A DNA stretch of 64,000 nucleotides, from NCBI RefSeq assembly GCF_029227915.1, contig NC_079879.1:20912501-20976500 (forward strand), in the 5' to 3' direction. The stretch is from Hydractinia symbiolongicarpus. Taxonomy: Eukaryota; Cnidaria; Hydrozoa; Anthoathecata; Hydractiniidae. The position numbers were made by a program, and so were the translations under genes. This document shows positions 36,076 through 48,872 of the stretch, one piece after another; within the stretch, counting starts at the first letter, position 1; every line of letters starts with the position of its first letter. The notes below the pieces were generated by a model. That model was not told the origin of the DNA, ran no database searches, and saw only the letters and a list, made by a program, of their open reading frames with translations.

Positions 36076-37464
36076 ACACGCTGAATTTATTGCGTAGACC
36101 TTGAAACGATTATCGCGAAAACGTATCAGATAATAAGACTTTGATGGGGGTTAAGGATAACCGCGTGGGGTTGGTTAACCAAACTTTTGGAAATTAGTCC
36201 AATTTTTCCCCCAGGTGATTCTTTTTTAATTTATTTTGCCTTAATATTATAACTGTAATGCAATGGCATCACCGATTTCATAAAAAAACATTGGCGTCAA
36301 TATAGTTAATCTACGTCGTGACGTAACGTAAAAACAAGACGTATGATATACGCATACAACCTCGCGAATAAAGTTTACAAAAAGCTGTCTCAAATTGGGA
36401 TTTTTGTTACGAAGTTAGACACGACATATTTTACTATTCAGATACGCAATAATATTTGTTACACACTTATTTTTCAAAATTGATTTGTGAGACCTTCCTG
36501 AACGGAAAATTCCTCGAACTTTTAATTTTCGATGGGTCCGTCTTGGGTGAACCGACTGACAGGAAGAAGAAAGACCACAAACCCACAAACCCCAAAATTT
36601 GCGAAATTCATTAATTCAGTTAATTCTGCCTACATTCACTTTTAAAAAGTTTGGTGGAAACACCTTTATTTACTAGTTAGTTAAACAAGTGTTTTGAACA
36701 CTTGTCTTATCTTTTTAAAAAAAAAAAAAGAAAAAAAAAGTAAAAATAGTTACCAAGATGAGATTCGAACACACGACGACTCCCGTGTCGGTGCTCAGAG
36801 AGGCAAAAATTTCCATTCTTGTAGGACACATTTGCGTTTTATTACAAGCTCACGAGCTTGTAATAACTTAATTGTCGTTTATCAATTAGGATATAGTTTC
36901 TAGCTTATTTTTAAAGAATAAAAATTATTTTATATATTGTATATATAATTATCGTATATAATTATTGTATACTTTGTACAGCTGAGAATAGCATATAACA
37001 AAATTCATTTCTCAGTTGGTATAATTTGAAACTCAAGTCTAGTTCCAATCCATATTCTATAAGAACTGTTCTGAAACTAAAATAATTTGGAAAGATAAAA
37101 AATTAAGATATTAAAATAAAAAATAAAAAACATAAACTAAACAAATAAAAATAAAATAATTAAAAGAAAGGTAATCGGGGTAGCCATAGGTAATAATATT
37201 CATGTTTAAATATAAATGCAAACTCGATGTAAACGCCTAAACTTAAGAGGTGATACAACGTTTAGAATGTAACTGGTTCTTAGGACTTAAAAAAGCAGCT
37301 AACTGGTGTAGACCAGACTTGTACTGTTAATCTTACCCAAGTGTGGCACTGGTTGCTAGCTCAGCCAAAAATAACTATATGTTAACAGTATATTCCAGTT
37401 TATAACGATTTCACTATCTGAATGCAAGTTCATATAAAATCAAGAACTGTAGAGTCTAAGATAA
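36076..37464. other. Spacer downstream of the MFS gene
   Basis: AT-rich. It holds two small perfect hairpins (36685-36705 and 36839-36866) around a minus-strand tRNA-like B-box segment near 36755-36800. No gene. Confidence 0.5.
36750..36806 (-). repeat. tRNA-like B-box fragment
   Basis: The minus strand reads GTGTTCGAATCTC, a good Pol III B box, followed by CATCTTGGTAAC and a T-run. No matching acceptor 5' half or A box was found upstream, so this is a tRNA-derived repeat fragment, not a tRNA gene. Confidence 0.3.
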
Positions 37465-40400
37465 TTAATCGCCTGGATGAATTTTAACTGGAATCGTTTT
37501 TTCCCCAACACATTGCAACAAAAAAGCAGCACTGATGCAGAAGACAGACATGAAGAGAAAACTGAAGTACTGGTTGAATGGATAGCCCAATGCAATTTCA
37601 TTTTCTGGATCTTTTATGTTCGTTAGCGACCATGAAAACATTTTACCGAACATAATCGGTGTGGCTGACCTTTAAAATAATATAAACAAAATTAAGTCCT
37701 AAATTGGTAAAAAAAACAAACTTGGAAACTGATATAATCAGTAAAATATGTAGCCATACTCATTTTTACAATGTACACATTAAATAAATTTTCATTTTAA
37801 AATATAAATATAGGTAGTGATCAAGAAAAGAGCTTGTTTAATAAATTGCACATATGTCACTTTTTGAAAGCTTTCCTAAGTAATATGCAGATGACAAAGA
37901 AATATAAGTATTATTACTATTATTTTTATTTCAAAGTGTTAAAGTATTCTTTTTTTAAGAGTCTAACCAAGATTTTTCAAAAAACTATCGATAAAAAGTC
38001 AATTCACAAATCTACAGTAAACCTTATACCATAATTTTAAGGCAATAACTCTGTGTAATTCATTTTACTATTTTTATGTAAAACATATACAATATTAAAC
38101 GCGAAAATTATTAGAAGCTATATGCGCTTATAAATATATGATGTGTTATATTAATCAAAAGGTCTTTCACTACTTGACAAAATAAACAGGTTCTGCTGAA
38201 TTAAAGGAGAGAAGACTAACATAGGAAGATGGGGTTACAAAATCGTAACTTTGAGAAACACGATCACTTTCTTCATCTAACATGCATTCTTCGTATTGAT
38301 CATCGTCACAGTAATTCATTCATGCAAAATATTTTTTGTTTTGCTCTTTTGGTGCTCATTTTAAAAAAAAACTGATAACCTTTGGAACATACTAACTCTA
38401 AGTGAAAGGAATCTCACTTTTCTAGTGAAAGGAATCTCACTTTTCTAGTGAAAGGAATCTCACTTTTCTCGACTTTGCAAGTCCATTTTAAACAAAAAGA
38501 ATTTGAAAATAGTTAAAATTATCCAATTTAGTGACTATATTGCTCCATATTTGCTCATTTCTTATATGCTTTGCTTACAATCTGGAACATTAAGTCATAT
38601 GAAACAACTTTGAACAGCGCTTTCTGCCATATTTTTTTAATAATAAATGTTTTATAAAATAATTTATTATGTGTTGTGCTAGGTTATTAACACCAAGCCA
38701 AGCAAAAGTGGCAGTTTAAAATGACTATTTTGCTCCAAATGTGCTCGTTTTTTATAAAACAAGGTAATTATTTTTTAATTCAAGCTATGTGTAACCGCAG
38801 AAATCATTTTTGTATCTGTAAAAAACGAATTTTTGTAAGATACCATTCTATTACAGTTAGTCGCTAAATTTATTGCTAGGGACTATTAGCTCCAAACTTT
38901 CTCTTTTTTTCATATATATTTTTGTAATCGAAAGCAGTAATACCTAATAAACCTATATCAATAAAAAATATTTAGAAAAATTGGGATTATAATGGAAAAA
39001 CATGTAAAGATTTTATACCTCAAATCTTTTGAAAGACTTTTTTGCTCCAGTCTTGCTCCGGAAAAGAATGACTTAATACTCCGAAACAAAACATTGTTTT
39101 AAAAAGGAAAAAAGAAGGACATAATTTCAATCTTTTTCTAATTATGTCCATATTTTGACAAAGTTGTACGCTACAAGTTATATTTCTCAAGCCACGTCAA
39201 ACTTAGTTATCCAAAATCTTGCTTTTTTTGCCACGCAAAAAAAAAAACGTGTCCCTGTACGGTTTGTGAGCAATTAATACCAGCGTCTTTAAATGACGTC
39301 ACAAAATGATCCGTCTCTGTTAAAATAATATATTTGGACAAATTTTGTGTAGAGCTTCAAACGCTGACGTCGTCAACTACCCTAATTTTCGAATCAGGAG
39401 GGTTAGTTCCGATTTGGAGATATTGATTAAATTTAGTTTTAGGTAGTTCACTCAAGGTGATATTGCGTCAATTATTTACAGCCGTTCCGAGGTTATTTAG
39501 CCTCAGAAGGCGCAATGTCATGACTTTAGTAGGTCATTGTTTTTTGGCGTAATTGTAAAAATGTCATACCGTTTGAAAAAGTCACAAACACACGGACTGT
39601 TGTATGACTCTCTAATCGAGGAAATGAATCAGACCATGTACTTTTACCCAACTTGCAAATATATCGTTTAAATGACATCATGAAGCCGCCCGCACAGAAA
39701 CGGGTGAGTTGGCTGGGATTTTACCATTTTTTTCTTAAAGTTCCCTTATATTTTTTAATTTCTGTCCGTTCCCAAATCATTTGGTCCCAGTGTTAAAAGT
39801 GCAATGCAAAGCCGTCAGTTATCTTTTATAAGGTATTGACTTCAAATTGACGTATTAACGCGAGGTTTACTTGTTGGTTAAAAAATCAGGCATACTTTTG
39901 TCGCTTAGTTTTAAGAAAAAGGCAATTATCATTATCAATTTTAATTTAAACACAGTCCTGCATTTGTCAGCCTGCCTAATGTTGATGCCTAAATATGAAT
40001 ACTAAACAAAACACTTTTAAATGTTACAGCTACATACTTACAAGTAACTAAATATATATACATATTCTTCAATGCATATTTACCTTGCCAAGTTTCCCAT
40101 TGCTGTGCTCAAACCATTGGCTGCTCCAATTACATCTGGTGTTACTGATTCGTTGATCATTACACTAGCAGCCATAAAGCATGCTCCTACAGCAATGCGT
40201 GTTACGAAATTGCCAGCACAAAGTAAAACTAATCGAGCGGTACTAAAAAACAGATCGTTATTTTCAATATCAAAAACACAAAAGGGATTATTTTTTATCT
40301 ATTTTTTACCTTTACATAGACCTAGAATTATATCAAAACAGGGACATAGGTTGGTAAGCTCTCTAATATTCTCCATTGCAGCTATTCTTTGGTCCAGTTG

Positions 40401-43400
40401 AATGCCTGCTCTGGTAGTTACTTAGAAATGGAGAGTGGGAAATAATATTTTTTACAAGACTACATTAATCAAAAACTAAGACCGGAATAATGATATCGTC
40501 TTATTGTGCATGTATTTTTGAGGTGTGCAACATAAGTTGCTAGACATAATTTGTACAAATAAAGCTCACTGAGCATCTATTGAAATTCTTATCAAATCTG
40601 AAACCGAGCAAAAGCCACTAAAACCAGCAAAAATCACTAAAAACCAGCAGAAACCAACTGTAAACAAAGAGAAACCACTAAAAACCAGCAGAAACCACCT
40701 GTAGACAAAAACAAAACAAAACAATGCATTCACTATGCAGTAATGTTGGAAATTAGGAAAACGTGAGCTCTTTTATGACCGCGTTTGATCTGTTATGGAA
40801 TGGAAATCAATCTTGGTTAACTGTGGTTGTAATACTTAAGTTAAAAGAATATATTCGATAAGCTGAGTCGTTTTAAATTTATCTGCAAAAGTTTAGTTTT
40901 CATGCACGTAATTGCACGATTTTATCGTTATCTTGCGGAAAAATATTCGTGAAAGGAAAAAACAAATTCATTTATGATGAACCTTTCAGAGTTATTCATG
41001 TGATAGGAAGACGTCACGATTGCTGGGACGCGACGTTTTCCGCAGTCATCAGTAATTTTACCAAAAATTCCTTTGTGTTTATAAAATTTTTCCCCCCGGG
41101 CCAATTTTGTAATTTTCTACATAAGCGGGAGCCAGCTTGAGCTGAGAGATCCCGGCATAGACAGGACGCAATTAAATTTCCACATACCTGTTGGACACAA
41201 CTGACAAGGTTGGATAAAGTGGGTATAAGATTGCTTGCATAAGTAAATTTATAATGAAAACCTGTAAAAAAAAATTGTAAAATAAAAAATTAGTATTTTA
41301 ATAAAAATCTGCACATTATCTAACCTCATTTCTCATTAAATATTTTGAAGATAAATAGCTGGGTTTCCTGCTTCTGAACGTCAGGTTGAACATTCAAGTG
41401 CAAGTAAGCCGTTCTGCACATCCAGAGTGCTTAGCACAGGTATACTATACTTGTATATCTGAAAAGAACTACATAAAAATTAAAAATTGAAATAAAAATA
41501 CCGCGGCAAGAGCCATAACCTACATAAAAATTAAACAAAAAAAGGCCAATTTTAAAATAAATCGTTCTGCCGTGACTCCGTTTAGAGTAAACAGCCAACC
41601 AACATTTATTTGTGACATAAATTATCGTGATTTTTTAAAATAAATGTTACTCTCAACCATGTTTAAAGTACAGTCAAAAACCTAACAATTTCAAACTTCT
41701 GTTTCACTCAACTGATTACTTTCACTTTTTGAACTAAACTACCGCATGTCTCATTCACTCGTAACCAAAAGTCCGCTTTTTTAAAAAATCAACCAGTTGC
41801 AAAAATACAGAATAACGGTTCTAAAGATATAGATATCATAATTCGTAACATCCACCTCGTGATATTATACTCAAAGTCAGCACTCAAATGTTTCAGTCCG
41901 GGATATAATATACTGATTTATGAACTGAAATATAAACTCTCCCGTGAACACTTTTTATTTTATTCAGAGACATGTCTCGTCGCGGGTTAAGATTTCATCG
42001 CGCCTGCATTTAAACTTGGTCTAGTAAACTTTTTCCTATTTTTGCGAAAATTTCGTTGTAATTTGACACAAAAAGGCTAATTTTGCAGAACTCAATTTTG
42101 CGAACCGGTTTCACAACTGACTAAAGTGTGTTTCGAAGTTTAAACGTATTATAGAATACTGGAAATACTAAATAGCTAGCAAATTATACTAGTTTTACCA
42201 ATACTCCAATCGTTTTAGCTGAAGTATTACGCTCGTTGCTAGGGAGAGGGGTATCACCTTTCGCTAACTAGCTTCTTTAGCTTTTCCAACTGCTTAAAAC
42301 AATAAAATATATTCTTAAATAGAATTCAAAATAATTATTATTGATAATAGATAATATGATAATCTAATAATTATTATCTTAATAGAAAATATAGATAAAA
42401 GATTTCCATGAAGGGAGCTGGAAAACAGAAGAAATTATTCATATTGATTGCACAAATATTGATGGTTTTTAAACTCCCAGGAGAATTTTCGTATTTAACC
42501 GATGTAATAGTTATCATATATTATCATACATTATAACGCTTGCTTTGAAAAAATTCGGTAATGTCAATGAATCGCTATTATTGAACATAAATATAGATAA
42601 CACCGCGTATTAAACAACAGTACACATGTTGCCGATAATTTTCAAAAAACCAAACCACAGGTAATTGTGTAAAGAAAAGCGTCATGTCTGCTAAATTACC
42701 TTTTGTATGCCAAACCAATCTGCAATCTAGAAACAATGACAAATTTGACAAAGTAACTTAATGCGAAAACTGCAAGTTTATGTTAAGTCTATGTTGACGT
42801 TTTTACATATTTTCCGATATCTTTATAGACACAATTAAGTCGCGTTCCGCTATGTGCGGTATTCAACAAAAAAGATGTCTCCTTACCCTTACAAGAACAA
42901 TTGGTTGTACAAACATCAGAAGAACAGCTGGAATCATAAAGGTTTGAGCAACGTCAGCTGTATCCATATTTAAGCCATCTAAAGTAACAGTGTATATTTT
43001 TTTGAAGTTTATGGCAGGACAATGAGTTTTACAGAAGTAATTTTTAACATTTAAACACATTATGTAGAATGATTTGTGCAACCAATTAAAAGCTGGCATT
43101 TCAAATCCAATGAAGTAAAGCTGTTATAAAGAATATTTGCATACTTAACGATGTTGTTGTTGCTGCCCAAACTGGATAGAGCTCATTAAATCCAATTGCC
43201 ACAATTTGAAATAATGTAAACATTAAACAGGAAATCATGCACTTTTTATTTCTAAAAAACAATCATAAAATGTAATCTTCTTAATGTTAGCTACTTCTTG
43301 TCCCTCACCCACCCATCACCCAACCCTCACTCCTTCCCGCTCTTCAGTGAGGAAAGGAGTGAGGGATGGGTGCTTAGTCACCTAATAATTTTTTAACAAC

Positions 43401-46400
43401 GACGCTTTTTGCAAAGATAACAATATTGTTTCTTCACCCTTCAAAACCAATCCGTGGTATTGATTATATAACTTCGATGCGTTAAATTTAAAGATGTTTG
43501 ACGTCAGAAAGTACTTGCACGAGGCAAAAGGGTTTAGAAATCTTGTTAAAACGTTTCCAAATTATTTGTCCTGAACATTTTAAGTGAAATGGTTTCAGAA
43601 ATAATGATAAACGAAGTAAAAAACGTAAAGCAACAAAACACCGATAATGATAAATCTCAAACCTGATCAAAGCGACAATAATGTAGTCCTTCTTTCTTGT
43701 TACTTTTAAGTCCACAGATATGTTTTCATTGTTGTCCGATATCGAGCCGTATGTTGTGATCAATGGTTTCTTTGCCTCGCATTTTTGTTCCGCAGCCACC
43801 CTAAACATTATTATATAATTTTGGTTTATACAGCAGGCGTAAGAAAAGTTGTCGTTGTCCCCAGGTCCTGAAAGTAAGAGCCAATAATTCGTTTGTTATA
43901 TTTTTTGCATTGTTCATTAAATAGCATTCTACTTAAGTATTTTCACTAACAAATATTCCCTCAGTAATTCTGGATTAATAATATTTAAATTCACAAATAC
44001 ACCACTTCCAAGGTTCTTTTACAAAACTTTTTGCTCATGTGGCAAGTTGTTGCACATATGTCGCCTGAAAAAAATTCTTTTGAGTCAGTGCCTGGAAAAA
44101 ATTGCTGGTCTATGCCAAGGGAATCTTTTGCCGCTTGTCCCAGTGTAAAGGCAGTAGGAATTCGAACACCATTCAAAGTCAAACATGCATCCGTTATTCT
44201 AAATAAGATATAATGGAAATTTATGATCGCAGATTTTGTTCTACCTTTCGTCAGGTTGCATCACAAAATACGACACTAATGAGGTGATCACAAAACCAAT
44301 ACATAACACTAAATTTGGTAGGAGAATAGTGTTTCTTTCAAAGAGCGAATCTAAAGGAAGAGCAGTTCTATAACTTGATGTCGAACCTTCTTACTGTAAA
44401 TACAAAAAAAATACTGAAGTTTTGTTAAAAATGGAATCGAATAGCCACATACGAACAATCAATTCAAACAATTCGCTTATGTTCTATTTCTGCGAACATT
44501 TTTAATCAGAGACACGTATAGCCACTGACCCTTGCTAAAAAGACCAGGATATGAGTTTGCTGGGAATGCTAAGTAACCTAAGAAAAAATTTACGTAAATA
44601 TTAGATGTTGAAGGAAACAATACTTAATGAATATAAGAAAACAAAGGTAAGTTGTGCTTTTTAAAAACACTTCTCTTACCTCCGATACTTGGTCCTAACA
44701 GAAGTCCTACGGTATATGATGAGAGTACAACAGCCATTGCAGCAGGCTAAACAGACAATTGCACGACTATTTACTTACTTCATGTTTGGTAAGGTGAAAA
44801 GAACATACCTCCCTTTGCCTTTACAAACCAAAATGCAGAGAAATTAATATTCTGCAATATTTCTTTCCAGTACTTTAAGTAAATATTCTCGGTTATAATA
44901 GGCATCATGTTTGTTTGCATAAATCGATCAAACGAAATAATGCGCGGTTCTCTTTTAATACCCAGAAGCGATTACCTGATTAGTGCTGTCACAAACATCT
45001 AGCAACATAACTTTTGCAGTCACCAGCACTCCTAAAAACAGAAATCGCCTTATTGTTAGTTATTTCAAACTCATGTGTGCCTTCCTACCTGATGATTATC
45101 ATAATAAATAATGTTAAAAATCTTACTAATAACATATGAAAATATATCTGAACACTTACCAAATGCTCCTTGCAGAAACCTCGCAAACATTGTCCAATAG
45201 AAATTTCGACTAAATCCGAATAGCAATGTTGTAGCTGCAGCTCCAGTGCAAGAACATATTAAAGCTACTTTCTTTCCTTTTTTGTCTCCAAAGTACCCCC
45301 AAAAATAACTAAAGTTAAATAGTAAAACGTAAATCATCTCATTATTTAACGTTATATAATGCATAGTAAAACAACATGAGTCCATGCTTTTTTCATATCT
45401 AAACAAATTAAAATTTGCACTTTTTAAGATTGGAACTTTTGCCTTATATTCTTTATGCCACTAAATAAATGGCGAAACTATAAATGTACTTCAGTTGCAA
45501 TGTTGTCCTAAAATTTAGTTTTAATAGGTGGTTTTAATTTAATCCAACGCGGCCATAAGTGGTGTCAATAAAGGGAGAACATAATAATGACACCATACTT
45601 GAATATAGTTTGACTAACGAACATCGATGAAGCAATATACCCAGCATATGTGCCTAAGAATAACGTTGTTTAAAATTAAAATTCCTTACACTAGATTGAG
45701 CAAAAACTTTTGAAACGTTCAGACTACAAGATAATACATTCTTTTAAAAGGGCCAAGTTTATAACAACGTGAGGAACGGGAAGTGTGAAGTGTGAAGTGT
45801 GTAGTATAAAGTGTAAGTTGTGTAGTATCAAGGGTAAAGTGTTAAGTGTGTACTATCAAGTGTGTAGTACCAAGTGTAAAGTTGTAGTATGAGTAGTAAA
45901 GTATAAAGTGTTACGTTTAAAATGTGGAGCATGAAGTATAAATTGTGTAGTGTAAAGTGTAAAGCGTAATATGTGTAGTATGAAGGTGTAATATAAAGGG
46001 TGTAGTGTGAAGTGTGTAGTGTAAAGTATGTAGTGTAAAGTGTAGAGTGTGTGATGTTTAAATAAAGTGTAAAGTGTAGAGTGTAAAGTGTAAAGTGTAA
46101 AGTGTTAAGTGTAAAGCGTAAAATGTGTAGTAGGAAGCGTGTAGTATGAAGTGTGTAGTGTAAAGGTGTAAAATATAAAATATCGCAAATTGCTATATAT
46201 TAAAAGCGTTGCTGAAACTAAAATTTGCATTGCTACGGCTATATCCTTAAATATTGTTTTTCCTCATTAGATAAAGCGTAGTGAGAATAGAGCTTAATTG
46301 AAAACAGACCTACCAGTGTTTACTTCGGACACGCCAAATGACTAAATAAAAAAGTTAATAACGTATATAATAACTGAATAAAATATTTATCGCCTAAAAT

Positions 46401-47041
46401 CAATTTTTCCTTACTTTGACAAGTTCTGGCAGGTACGCGAATACCATAGTTGTCGTCATCGCATTAAAAAGCTAAAAAAAATTGACGTTTCAACTTAATT
46501 CCCTTAACATTGCTTCTTTAAATAGCAAATAAAAATTAAAATATTGATAGACAATCAGTATGATTAAGACTAAAAACTACAAGGCTGCTTCATTTTATTG
46601 GGTGTAATCATTCTTTATATTCCGGGCACGTGATTAATGCAATTTTTAGATTATTTTGGATTTTAACCCCAAAAATCAAGAAAACTTAGATTTTTGAGCA
46701 ATTTTATATAATATTATATAATTTTTTTTGGACTGTCCAAAAATTTCTACGAAATTTAAAATTTGTTTTACCACAAAAGTATTTACAAAGCAGACGGTCG
46801 TATTTTGGACAAATCTCAAGTTTCTGAGCCGAAAATATAATGATATCACTGTATAACTGTTAAGCTTCTAAGCTTTGTGGTTTTTATTTTGAATTAGGGT
46901 AACGAAGGAAGTACCCCCTTTACTGTATTTACTTACTAGAGTTACAAAGATTACCAATGAAATCCCCAGTGGTAGAGGTGTAACTCCTGGAGGATAAAAA
47001 AATTTCTGAACATATTCTTTGATTCTTCTTCCTGATGTCAT
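37465..47041 (-). CDS. MFS transporter, ZIF-like/DHA1-type, 17 exons
   Basis: Twelve-helix membrane carrier of unknown substrate. Exons in coding order: 47041-46937 (exon may begin 47064), 46471-46415, 46341-46314, 45653-45599, 45308-45160, 45031-44976, 44746-44680, 44577-44530, 44389-44245, 44198-44001, 43800-43663, 43251-43145, 42978-42887, 42726-42700, 41261-41188, 40242-40084, 37669-37465; 1710 nt, 569 aa, all phases agree. The N-terminus PPGVTPLPLGI leads into TM1. MFS motif A is GYFGDKKGKK (residues 86-95) after TM2. TM4-5 have FARFLQGAFG and SSYTVGLLLGPSIG. A Cys-containing loop of about 105 residues lies between TM6 and TM7. TM7 is preceded by KKDYIIVAL. The TM11-12 region has NESVTPDVIGAANGLSTAMG and FSWSL-(N), shared with plant/protist/fungal ZIF-like carriers. 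Start codon and further 5' exons are uncertain. Donor for the 42887 exon could be 6 nt earlier. Confidence 0.88.
38400..38470. repeat. Three tandem copies of a 23-bp unit
   Basis: AGTGAAAGGAATCTCACTTT plus TCT repeated three times. Each unit carries the self-complementary pair AGTGA/TCACT. It lies in the last intron of the MFS gene. Confidence 0.9.
38530..39070. repeat. Diverged long-period tandem repeat (TTTGCTCCAAA motif)
   Basis: A GACTATTTTGCTCCAAA-like block followed by GCTC recurs near 38533, 38722, 38880 and 39040, at spacings of roughly 155-190 bp, with diverged AT-rich sequence between. It lies in the last MFS intron. Confidence 0.5.
43303..43373. repeat. Imperfect hairpin in an MFS intron
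   Basis: CACCCATCACCC...CTCACTCCTTCC is followed after a short loop by GGAAAGGAGTGAGGGATGGGTG. The hairpin lies just upstream, on the transcribed strand, of the exon at 43251-43145. Confidence 0.7.
45780..46170. repeat. Degenerate GTGTAAAGTGTAGT array
   Basis: About 390 bp of short irregular repeats (AAGTGT, GTAGTAT, AAAGTGTAA). It fills most of the MFS intron between the exons at 46314 and 45653. Confidence 0.9.
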
Positions 47042-47064
47042 GTCTGTTGACCAAATTGTTCTAC

Positions 47065-47112
47065 CTAAAATGTAACAGAAAAAAGCACATAGTACACCAT
47101 ACTCTTGGCATT
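47065..47112. other. 5' flank of the MFS gene
   Basis: Short stretch between the first recognised MFS exon and the AACGTTG-type element. No promoter motif can be assigned. Confidence 0.3.
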
Positions 47113-48872
47113 AAGAGCATGCACTGGTTGTCTCCCATCGGTTACACGACGTTTATTCAGCGTTTATTAACGTTGATTTAACGTTGATTCTGATGCGACC
47201 GACGTAAATCGAACGTCTTTTTAACGTTGGTTCGCAACGTAGAACGTTGGTTCGCAACGTAGATGCGACCGACGTTAATCCAACGTCTTTTCAACGTTGC
47301 TCCCGGAATTGAATTCAACGGTTGCATTATTAACATCTTATAAGGTTGCTTTCTCTTCATTGTTTTAACCTGAATTAATATGAACGTTGATACAACGTCG
47401 AATGCAAGACGTTGCTTTACGACCATAAAACATGTCTATTTAAGATCGCATCAGCAAAGAAAGTTCCACCGACGTCTTATGGAAGTTTACACAAAATCTT
47501 TGTAAGTTTGTTTATTTATTTTAATTCATTTCATCTAGTGTTACAAGTTATATTTCTAACACGTTTTAGAAGTGGTATTTCAAAACTGTTTAACAAGATA
47601 ACAAAGCGTCCTCCATGTTATTGTTAAAAATTTTATACACTAGCATATACTACTGACTATGACTATCCCATTTTTCACGCACTAAAGCTACCTTATTAAC
47701 TAATTGACTTAATTATTATATGTGTAATTTGTCACCATTTTTTTATATATATATATATTCACTCTTTTTATTGTAGTTTTTTTAATAAAAATATTACGAT
47801 TTGTGTTTGCAACCTTCGTACACTTATGAAATGAAACATACACAAACATTCAATTGTTTGGTTTTTCAACAGAGTGGACCAAGGTTATTTTTTCGTTAAA
47901 AGACCAGTTATTTGTCTTCTGTGAGTTTCCTGGTTTACAAAGGTGTTTGATTAGATAGCATTATTGCATATTATTAATCTTGTAACAATTATATTCATTT
48001 GAATTTAATACCGTAATACTGCACTACTGCAAATACCTCCTTTGTTTACGAAAAAAAGAAATATAATATTTGTCAGGGGGGTTGCATCTTCGTATTTCGA
48101 ACGAAACAATTAATATTTTTTCTTTTAAATTATTAACCGTATCACCCTGTTTTGTAAACTTATTATCCTAGCTTACGCAATTTTTATTGCGTGGCGAAGA
48201 ATTAGAATAGCAAAAAAGTTTATCTTGACATGTTAATATTTAGTGACCCTGTTTCTCTTAGCGATCTGATTTTACTAAAAGTGCGGATGTTTCTCTAAGG
48301 AAGTATGGCCTGAAATATATCATTGCTTTTTTTATGGTAATTTGACAAATTTCTCCGGGTTAAAATACTTAACAATTGACGCATCGTTTTAATCTTGTGT
48401 TTCTTTATTAAAAAAACTTTATTAAGTTTCATTATGGATGCATAGAGGACCATTGTTTTATTTACAATGTTTTCACTGGAGAAGTTGTTTGTTTTGCTGA
48501 TGATTATGCTAAAAAATTGTACACAGTTCAAACGATATTATTTTTATTCGGGATAGTCAGGTAAAGAAACGTCGGGATCATGCTGAGAAAAGAAAAGAAC
48601 GTGAACATTATTGAATAATTTGACGAAATCTCCGAATCTGTTACTTAAGCGTTCAAAAAATAAGAAGACGTTGAGACATGTCTAACGTTGAGAAGACGTT
48701 GATGTCTAACGTTGAGAAGACGTTGATGTCTAACGTTGAGAAGACGTTGATGTCTAACGTTGAGAAGACGTTGATGTTTGACATTGAATAGACTTATAAA
48801 AAAGACGTCAAAAACATTTATTTTCAACGTAAAATCAGCAATTTAACGTTCATTCAAGGATGAAATGCCCAC
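47113..48872. mobile_element. AACGTTG-type element with inverted subrepeat arrays
   Basis: The left array (about 47150-47340) has AACGTTG, ACGTCTTTTCAACGTT and GATGCGACCGACGT units. The right array (about 48669-48790) repeats a 24-bp unit, AACGTTGAGAAGACGTTGAT plus GTCT, four to five times. The right unit is nearly the reverse complement of the left CAACGTCTTTTCAACGTT, so the arrays face each other across 1.4 kb. The outer ends (CACTGG left, CCCACTGGGCA right) may be termini. No transposase recognised between them. Confidence 0.55.

Noticed and set aside
36750-36830. Minus-strand tRNA gene
   Set aside because: Good B box but no acceptor-stem partner and no A box.
38400-38470. CRISPR-like short repeats
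   Set aside because: Units are directly adjacent without spacers, in animal intron DNA.
48645-48827. 60-codon minus-strand ORF with NVRHQRLL repeats
   Set aside because: Created by the 24-bp AACGTTG tandem units.
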